64,000 nucleotides of DNA. Origin: Romanomermis culicivorax (Eukaryota > Nematoda > Enoplea > Mermithida > Mermithidae). Below the pieces are notes generated by a model, which did not search any database, was not told the origin of the DNA, and saw nothing but the letters and a program-made list of their open reading frames with translations. The number at the start of each line of letters is the position of its first letter. Positions within the stretch are counted from its first letter, which is position 1. Both the position numbers and the translations under genes were made by a program. The stretch is from assembly GCA_963922205.1 (NCBI GenBank), contig CAWUHX010000244.1:186001-250000 (forward strand), in the 5' to 3' direction. Shown here in pieces: positions 56,611-64,000 of the stretch.

Positions 56611-58197
56611 TCAGATCCCCAAGATTTTCTTCCCCAAATGGGAAAAGAGCCGAAAATTTTTTTCCTTTTCTGAATTTGTTTCCAAAAAAGAACGATTTTG
56701 GGGAAAAACAGTGCCCGCTCCAATAGAATAATAGTGAACATAGTAAAAATGCAAATTAAATGTGTAATTCAATGTTAAATTTGAACGAATTTATAGTTTT
56801 TTACAATACATTTTAAAATCTTAAAATAAGAAAAATAATTGATTTTAAAGGTTCAGAATCAATGACTGACACATTATAGAAAAATATATGCGATCAAAGA
56901 CAGGACTCAAAAAATTCTGCACCAGTGCAGTAATCACCGAAAAAGATTTTGCACGAAGCCTAAAAAGTCTGCACTGTGCAAAAAAAACACTGTCCATACT
57001 TATAATAAGCCTGCTCAGTTGAAAGCTAAAAGGTAGACTTCAATCCCAACGTGAGTTCTCCGCTGAGTTTGATGATAATGATCAAGAGTAAGAGGGTCAG
57101 GGTTGAAAAAGATAGCTTTTGAGTTTCTTGGATTTTAATCACCAAATTTTGGATTTTTTGGTTTACGTTTACAAAAACAAAAAAGGAAAAGAAAAAGAAG
57201 AAAAAAGTTTACAAATTTTTTTTATTCATTTTGTTATAAACTTGGATTATAAAACTTTTAAATGATTTATTATACTTAAGAGCGTACATATTAGGCCATT
57301 TCAAACTTGTTTCTGCTCAAAAAGTTGCACTTTTTGAAAACTAAATTCTTAGTGGCTCATCGGCAGAAATAGTCATAAGTTTTTCGTGTTATTTTAAAAG
57401 AATTTTAAGTGCATTCGATTAAATTTCATGTATCTAATCATGTTTCAAATAATTCCTATGGCGCTTACAAAGTTTAGTCCTGGAACTTATATACACTATA
57501 TAGAATATACACAGGTAAATTGTGCCTAAACCAAAGCCTAAGCCTAAGCCCAATGGTAAGCCAAATTCTGATTGCCCAAGCAACGATCAGTTGAATGAAG
57601 GTCTCACTAGTCGATAAGTAGAAGTTGTGACTACCTGGCCTGGCACTAAAGTTTATTGTTGCCATCCCTACTAGTGTCTTGAAATGAGTACAAAATAAAA
57701 CTCACATCACATTAAACTAAAAGACCCACAATAAACCCAAGAGATCCCAGCAAAAAGCCCACAAAATCCGAAAGTCCAAATTTTGAAAAACTGTTTATTC
57801 TATCTCTAAAAGAATATGCAGTGTGCACACCGCACCAAACATGCCAACGGAGTATTTTTACACCAAACCAGCATGTTTTTCCCCAGAACGTTTATTTTGG
57901 GAAAAAATTTTGGAAAAAAAGGAAAAAATTTTAGCACTATTAGCCAAATGGGGAAAAAGTTTTTATCTAAATTCCCCTAGATTAGCATTTTAAACTTGAA
58001 TGTACTTTAATGGGGTAAAATAAATACTTTCGGCCGCTTCCCGGCATTATATAAAATACCAATTAATTAGCACATATTCTTATGCACTTACTACTCAGCC
58101 GCCATTCATCAAATTTTAATGTTTTTCAGTGCTTCTATACACTAAATTCATACAGTTTTATTATTACTTTGGCAAAACGTTTTTAGAGTCTTTCTTC

Positions 58198-59231
58198 CAT
58201 TGTTTTTTTTCCACATTTGCACTATAATGTGGAAAAAAAATCTAGAATGTGGAAAAAATTTTTGAGGTCTTTCCACAAATGTGGAAGAAAAATTTGGGGT
58301 TTTCATATTGAAAAGATGCATTTTGGTGCATTTTAGGAGGTCCAAATCTCGAAATTTTCCGGCGCTTCGCGCCGGTTATAACCTTAATAATCATCATTAT
58401 TAATTGAGTAGCTCAGGCGTGGCTTTTATCATGTCTACCTTCATTTATCATTTAATCTATAATAGTTTTCATCATCTTAAACGTAGTTATCTCATGTTTT
58501 AATTGATAATCTTCAACATTTTATCATAATATTTAATGAAGATTCACATTTTTTCCTTTTGAGAAAAATCAATACGCTAAGTCTCTATGCTTTATGATGC
58601 GATTATTTCTTTGCTAACAAAAAATCAATTCAAAAGCTTCATGGAAATATCTTTCGGAAATTTATACTCTTCTTATTCATATATTTTCGACCAAGTTCAT
58701 GAGAGTTTACAAATAAATATTTTAAAAATTTTCAATTAAAATTCTAGAAATTACGACTCTTGAACACATTATTGGAATTTAATTCTTGAAATAAATGTTC
58801 GGAAAATTGATTTTCCAGCACCCCAGAATGTCAATATACCCAAAAAATTTTCCGGCGCTTCGCGCCGGAAGGATTACCATTCTTTTTGGGCTTTCGCTTG
58901 TCATCATAGTGGACTTTTGACCATTGATTTCTTGTGTAATTCAAGTCAATTATGCTCTTGGATAGTTTGCTAGAAAATTTGTTCAATAATGCTTGTAGGT
59001 TAGGCTTTTAAGTCGAATATTTCAATTTTGTCTTCAATTTTAATGAATTAACTTCTCTAACAACACCGGAAGCTTGAAAAAGCTCAAAAACAGTGCGATG
59101 AAGCGTCTGTGAGCATTTTGTAGCCAAAAAACGAGGATTTTAAGACGAAAAAAAATTTTTTCCACATGTGGAAAAAAAATTTGACCCCTTTCCACATTTG
59201 TGGAAAAAAGTTCGTGGAAAAAAAAACAGTG
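58198..59231. mobile_element. hAT-type MITE, 1,034 bp, nested, with palindrome-bounded core
   Basis: The left end is CATTGTTTTTTTTCCACATT and the right end, read inward, is CACTGTTTTTTTTTCCACGA. The exact duplication CTTTCTTC flanks it (58190-58197 and 59232-59239). The core at 58310-58870 is the palindrome-bounded repeat in minus orientation, with CCGGCGCTTCGCGCCGG at both ends (58357 and 58852). Confidence 0.85.
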
Positions 59232-59777
59232 CTTTCTTCCCCACTTAGGGAAAAATTTTTTGGAAAAAAACACGCTGCACCAAGTCAAAATTTGGTAATT
59301 AAGCCAAAAATATGCTAATTTAATTGTAAAATACACAAACTGGACACACTATTCAATCAATATCCATTTCAATTTTCATTTTTTCAATTTCATCACGCTT
59401 CTTTCTTATTTTATACAGTAATTCTCCATCAAGCACACAACATTCAAGCAAGCGAATTCGTTGAAAAACCCCCAAAATCTCAAAAAGAAAATAAAAAACC
59501 CCTAGAAAAACCTCAACGCCCTCGAAAAACCCCTAGACTTGGGGAAAAACAAAACCCCTAACTTGGCAACACTGATAAACGATGATTATTTTGATTGACC
59601 TATGACAAATAACTGGTATTGGTACAGTACATAAATCGATGAGCTTGAAATTTATGCATAGTGGTGTCCTTGATTTTTTACTAATGAATTCATGAAAAAC
59701 ATCACTAGACGCATTAGGAAGCCCTGCTCCTTTTTATATTCTCCAAAGTTATACTGACAGCAAGAAAAAAAACCATG

Positions 59778-62700
59778 TCAGTTTTTATTTTTCTTCATTT
59801 TCTTGTAATCAGCTTCTTGGCCCATCAACGACGACATTAGGCGTTTGGTTTTTTCCGCTCTTTCAGTATCCTTAGCTATACTATCGTTTAATTTTTTCCT
59901 GGCTAAAAATTCGTTATCCCTACGCAATTCCCTAACGGCGCCTTTATATTCGTTTTTGTATTGACGTTTCAATTTGGCCCGTTCGGCTTTCGGACCTTTG
60001 GTAAATTGGAATTTTTTCCTGTCCGGATTGAAATTTGTTTCCAATCTTGGTTCGTGAAATTCGAATTTTAGCTTATTTTCGTCGACATTCGTCTTAAATT
60101 GTAGCTTTTTACGATCGAACGTAGACAAATGTTGCGTGAAATCATTTTTCAACCCGTCAATTTGATGTTGCAAGCTTTGATGAATAACCATATTCGAAAA
60201 ATTATCAATTTGGGCGAACATGGCGTCGAAAATTTCTGGAAAACTAGCTTTTTCGACGTATATTACCATCAATCGTCTTATCAATTTCAAAATACAGGAC
60301 AATATCGATGAAGACTTAATTTTAATATCTACCGTCTGTCCATTCAATAACATCGATAAAGAAAGGTCGTCGACCGTCAACGATAGCTCTTTTTCGTCGA
60401 AACATTTCCTATTCAAAATCCTAATTAGAAAATGTATCAAATCGGGAGCGTATTTTTTCGACTCTTTTATATATTCCGTTAAAATCGTCAATAAAATTAA
60501 ACTTTTACCAATATCGTTCGAACTTTTCGGTTTTAAATTGGATAAAATTTCCGTCAAGAATAAAAAAGAAGGCGTCGTTATCGGATGATAAACGTCCGAC
60601 GTTGGAAATAGATGCGGTAAAAGTCGAAAAAAGCAAATTATATTCGACGGGATTGACCGTAATTTTTTCAATTTCCAACCATTTTTTGTCGACAAAGTTT
60701 GATAATGTTTCTTGATTAAAGCCCGAAAACTTTTGGCCGCGTATTCATGTCCGTAATCTTTCAATTTGAAAAGAAACGAGGTAATTTTGTCGAGGAGTTT
60801 GAAATCTGGAATGTAAATAAAATATTCAGAAAAAAATTCGCCAAAACCTAAAAATAAAAAGCAAGTGATCTCACCAATAACAGTTTCGGAACTTTTTTCG
60901 TCAAAATAGCGTAATAAATATAGAAATAATTTCCGTAAAAGATCTTTATTTCCGGGTTTTAAACTCGGATTGAACGACGAATGCAATCGGTCGAAAATTT
61001 GTTCAATTTCGTTCGACTTTTCCAACAACTTTTTCAAGTTTGGATAAGATTCGAGAACATCGCAGGAAATCATATCACCGGGAGTAAATTTCTGATCCGA
61101 ATTTCCGATTGCAACTTTTCTCGCAAAAGCTTTCGATCGTTTAACGCTCTGGAATTCTTGATCGAAATCTTCCTTATCTTCAGACTGCAATTCTTGATCT
61201 TTTTCTTCTATTTTAAAACAAAAAATTTGTGATTCCGAAGTCTGGAGGAGTAGAGCGACTTTTCTATAGGCGGGGTATTAGCTAAAATTCTAGGGCGGTG
61301 TCATTGACGAAGAAACATTTTGGCTTTTCGCCTCCAAAACGTTCCAAAATGATGATTTTTGTCTTAAAACAAGGAAATATAAAAATTCACGTTAAGATCT
61401 CGTGACCACTTTACAAGAAATGGCATTTTTCAGTCCTTCGACCAAAATGATGGGGTTGGCCCAGACGTTCCCAAGCTCAGATTTACAGGTAAGGGTAAAT
61501 TTAAAAAATTGCGGGGTAGTGTGGCAAAATGTCCACTAAACACGTAATTTTTTCCAAAATCAGGCAACTAGTGATCAATTTTTGGGTCTTAAGGTGAGGG
61601 TAATACCCACCTCATAAGTGTCCCTGTGGGGTAATCTGGGTTAGCCATATGATTGGGAAACCTGAAGTAGGGATAATCATGTGGCCAATGATTTGTGCTG
61701 TTATAATGACACTTACTTCAAGTCGAACGAATGTTTTTTACTCTCAATCGAGTCCCAAAATAATAACACTCAAAAAATCGAAAAGATGAAGTTTTCAAGA
61801 GAAGTAAACATTTTTGGCCACGTTTGTTTACAAAAAAAAAATATTGCCACAAAAAATTTACTTTTCTGATCATTTATAATTCCAAAATGCCTATTTTCTA
61901 CTATAACTCTTTAAGCTATTTCTATAGTTCCAAGATGACCATTCTTTAGCCAAAATGGTAATTTTTTGGTGAAAACGACCATTTTCTGGGCTAAAAATTG
62001 AAGTCCTCGACAATGCATGTTTCTTAAATGGCCATTTTCTACGAAACATTAACCGTAAATGACTTTTCTTGGCTCAAAAACGTTTTCTACTAAAAAAATT
62101 GACGCCGTTGTCTCTGGTTCCAAAATCACTTTTTTCTGCCTAGCAATTGACATTCTTGATAAACTTTTGCTCAAAAATGACTATTTTCTAGTTATTTTTA
62201 GGAAAGGGTCATCGATTGCCCGAATCTTTAACGGGGTGAGGTCGCTGACGGACAAAAATTTTGAATTTTTCGCCAAAAAAAAGTTCTAAAATAGTAATTT
62301 CGGCCCAAGAAATGTGGAAACCGACATTTTTAACCACTTTATTTTTAAAAATCACCATTTTCGACCAAAAAATCTACATTTTTCAGTTTTGAGCACCAAG
62401 TCGGAAAAATGAACTTACCGTCGTCACTCTGATCCGCTTTCCGCCCAATAGAATCGAAACGACAATTAGAATCAATATCATCGGGATTAAAGTGCGTTAC
62501 GGGCGTAGCGAAATTTTCCTCCTCCAAAACCATTCGTTTCCGTTTTTCTCTTTCCAAACTTTCTATCCTAGATTTCTCTTGTTCGGCGATTTCTTTTTCG
62601 CTTTTTTTGGCGTCTTGCGCCGGCGCCGTTCGCCTTTCGAACGTCAATTCTCGTACTAAAGAATCGAAATCGCTACTTTTTTCCACGTTGTTTTTTTGTT

Positions 62701-63680
62701 CTTGATCTTTATTTTTCGGGAAACTGATCAAATTCGCTTGCAAAAGTTGACGCCATTGATCGTCCAATTGCTCCGTTAAAGCGTGTTGTTCTTCTTTTAA
62801 AGATTGTTTTTCGTGTTTCAATAGTTTACTTTTGGAGATCATTTCTTCGATGACTTGTTTTCGTGATTTAACATTATTTTCGTCGCCTTGAAATGTAAAA
62901 AAATGCTATGTAAATTCAAATTTGGTAATAAAAATACGCAAATTTAGTTTAAATTAGATTTTCCTTTTTTTTAATAACCAAAAATCAATTTTTTCCAAAA
63001 CCTACCTCCTCCAAAATTCAAATTTGCGTTCATTTTTTCATCTTCATCGTCCGAAGCTTGCCCGTCGACGCCTCGTAATTCAAATTTTTCTATATCGGCC
63101 AAATTTTGACCATAATGCGTCAATTGTTCGCTAGCTAAACCGTCGCCGTAGTCGTCGTTTTCGTCGTTCAAATTAAATTTTTCTTTAGCGTAACGTTTGC
63201 GACGTTCGGCGGCTAGACGTTTGAAAATTTTTTCTTCTTTGCTAATTTGCGACGAATTTTCGCCTAAACGGCGATCGACGAAACTATTGGCTTTGAAAAA
63301 CGTCCGACTTTCGCCGCCTAACGTTTTTTTTGCGATTTTCGAACGCGCGAGTTTTAGTTTCGATGGGTTTTCCGGAAGAACTTTTGGATTTTTTGCGGCC
63401 CATAACCTAAAATTTAGGGAAGAGTATAGAATTCTCGGGGAAGGACACTGATAAAAACGCAAATTTTCGTGAAAATCAAGCATTTCTTTTTCTATCCATA
63501 TATACTCAAATAGCGTATCTCAATTTTGATCGAATTATAAACGATTAAAGCTTTCTTTCGACTTACATGATGCTTCTCTTTCGTAAATTTTTGCTCAAAT
63601 TTGCTCACTATCGACGGCTGTCGAATTTTGCGCAATTTCGAAGCGGCTAATTTTTCGGATAAATTCTTCTTTTTGACCAT
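59778..63680 (-). CDS. NOP14: NOP14, nucleolar 40S ribosome-assembly factor, five exons
   Basis: Exons: 63680-63567, about 63447-63006 (start uncertain, could be 63411), 62886-62419, 61207-60875, 60805-59778. Phases match from exon 2 on. About 790 aa, near the usual size. NOP14 acts in the nucleolus in the small-subunit processome for 18S rRNA maturation. Family signs: a basic N-terminus MVKKKNLSEKLAASKLRKI; NSFVDRRLGENSSQISKEEK (family DRRxGE...ExK); FNLNDENDD...LTHYGQNL; RKQVIEEMISKSKLLKHEKQ; TPAQ/RRTAP...LEREKRKRM; and the conserved end VRELRRDNEFLARKKLN...LMGQEADYKKMKKNKN. The intron 60874-60806 is 69 bp and in frame, so it could also be read through. TTTCAG lies 9 bases before the ATG, a likely trans-splice site. 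Confidence 0.92.
61208..62418. other. NOP14 intron 3 (1.2 kb)
   Basis: Contains a reverse copy (61540-61632) of the GATCACTAGTTGCCT block of 46265-46345, the AGCCATATGATTGGG motif at 61644, and a decayed series of ATGACCATTTTCT/GGCCATTTTCTAC phrases (61930-62340). No exon. Confidence 0.5.
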
Positions 63681-63854
63681 TTCTTTGATCTGAAACAGGA
63701 AAACATTTCAATGTATAAGCGATGGAGACCTTTTTGGTAAAAAATAGACGACAAGGAATACAAATCATGATAATTAAGAGAATCGAATCAAAAAGATTTA
63801 TTTTAAGCTTAAAATAAAATAAATAAAGCAAACAATATCATTAATGTACATGTT
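63681..63854 (-). promoter_or_regulatory. Short intercistronic gap, operon-like
   Basis: 174 bp separate the dynactin stop from the NOP14 start on the same strand. Reading the minus strand, AATAAA (about 63797) would end the first mRNA, and TTTTCCTGTTTCAG (AG at 63691-63690) would accept a spliced leader 9 bases before the NOP14 ATG. This matches the geometry of nematode operons. Confidence 0.5.
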
Positions 63855-63975
63855 TCACGGATTTTTACTCTTTTCCAACTTCGATAGGACATGATCCCAA
63901 ACTATAAACTGTTTGTTGATCAACCTGATCATTTCGTTGTACTTAAGAACTAGATCGTTTATTTCTTCGACACTT
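63855..63975 (-). CDS. DCTN3: Dynactin subunit 3 (p24), last exon only
   Basis: After a TTTTAG acceptor the exon reads SVEEINDLVLKYNEMIRLIN, KQFIVWDHVLSKLEK, then stops at 63855. This resembles the C-terminal end of dynactin p24/DCTN3 (EEYNK...LSKQFVQWDELLCQLE in vertebrates). Dynactin p24 is in the shoulder complex that links dynein to cargo. Only 39 codons are in the window; the remaining exons lie to the right of 64000. The identity rests on this short match. Confidence 0.65.
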
Positions 63976-64000
63976 CTAAAATAGTACTTTAAACAATATT

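Larger units (their letters stand above)
55165..59574. mobile_element. Large hAT-type element, 4.4 kb, with nested insertions
   Basis: The left end is CAGTGTTGCCAAGTAGTCGC and the right end, read inward, is CAGTGTTGCCAAGTTAGGGG. The exact 8-bp duplication ATAAACGA flanks it (55157-55164 and 59575-59582). Near both ends the sequence is a series of AAAAACCCCTAGAAAAACC repeats (55185-55300 and 59465-59560, same strand sense). It contains two complete smaller elements with their own duplications (55507-55653 and 58198-59231). No transposase frame is left, so it is a non-autonomous derivative that has served as landing site. Confidence 0.85.

Overview
The window is eukaryotic and looks like a nematode genome. 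It is AT-rich with low gene density. Genes are split by short introns of GTAAG...TTTCAG type, and good splice acceptors lie 6-9 bases upstream of two start codons, as expected for trans-splicing. Two same-strand genes are only about 170 bp apart. The nematode call is inference from gene structure; no species is claimed.

Layout. 1-11.8 kb: repeat-rich DNA with a partial trypsin-like protease gene (minus; signal exon at 7068, His exon at 3569) and two foldback-like elements made of short sub-repeats. 11.86-32.12 kb: three nested mobile elements. The outer one is an old Ty3-like LTR element (A, plus) with gag, a broken env-like gene and an aspartic protease, but no reverse transcriptase or integrase. 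Inside it is a TIR element (TSD TAA). Inside that is a young, apparently complete 14,150-bp Ty3/gypsy element (B, minus; identical 592-bp LTRs, 4-bp TSD CGAA). B carries one gag-pol ORF plus a second 1.6-kb-residue-class ORF with a DEDDy 3'-5' exonuclease domain. 33.7-40.2 kb: two small secreted-peptide genes and a Penelope-like relic. 40.96-48.66 kb: a nine-exon sphingosine kinase gene (minus), whose splice phases all agree. 48.7-59.7 kb: a decayed LINE, tRNA-like SINE material and several hAT-type elements with exact 8-bp duplications, the largest 4.4 kb with others inside it. 59.8-64.0 kb: NOP14 and, just upstream on the same strand, the last exon of dynactin subunit 3.

The cellular genes belong to housekeeping (ribosome assembly, dynactin), lipid signalling (sphingosine kinase) and secretion (protease, two peptides). 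The rest is a transposon graveyard with one recent arrival. The most unusual observation is element B's downstream ORF: it sits where env would be, encodes an RNase D/WRN-type exonuclease, and can be joined in frame to the gag start codon by a donor at gag codon 3 and an acceptor at the exact edge of the ORF.
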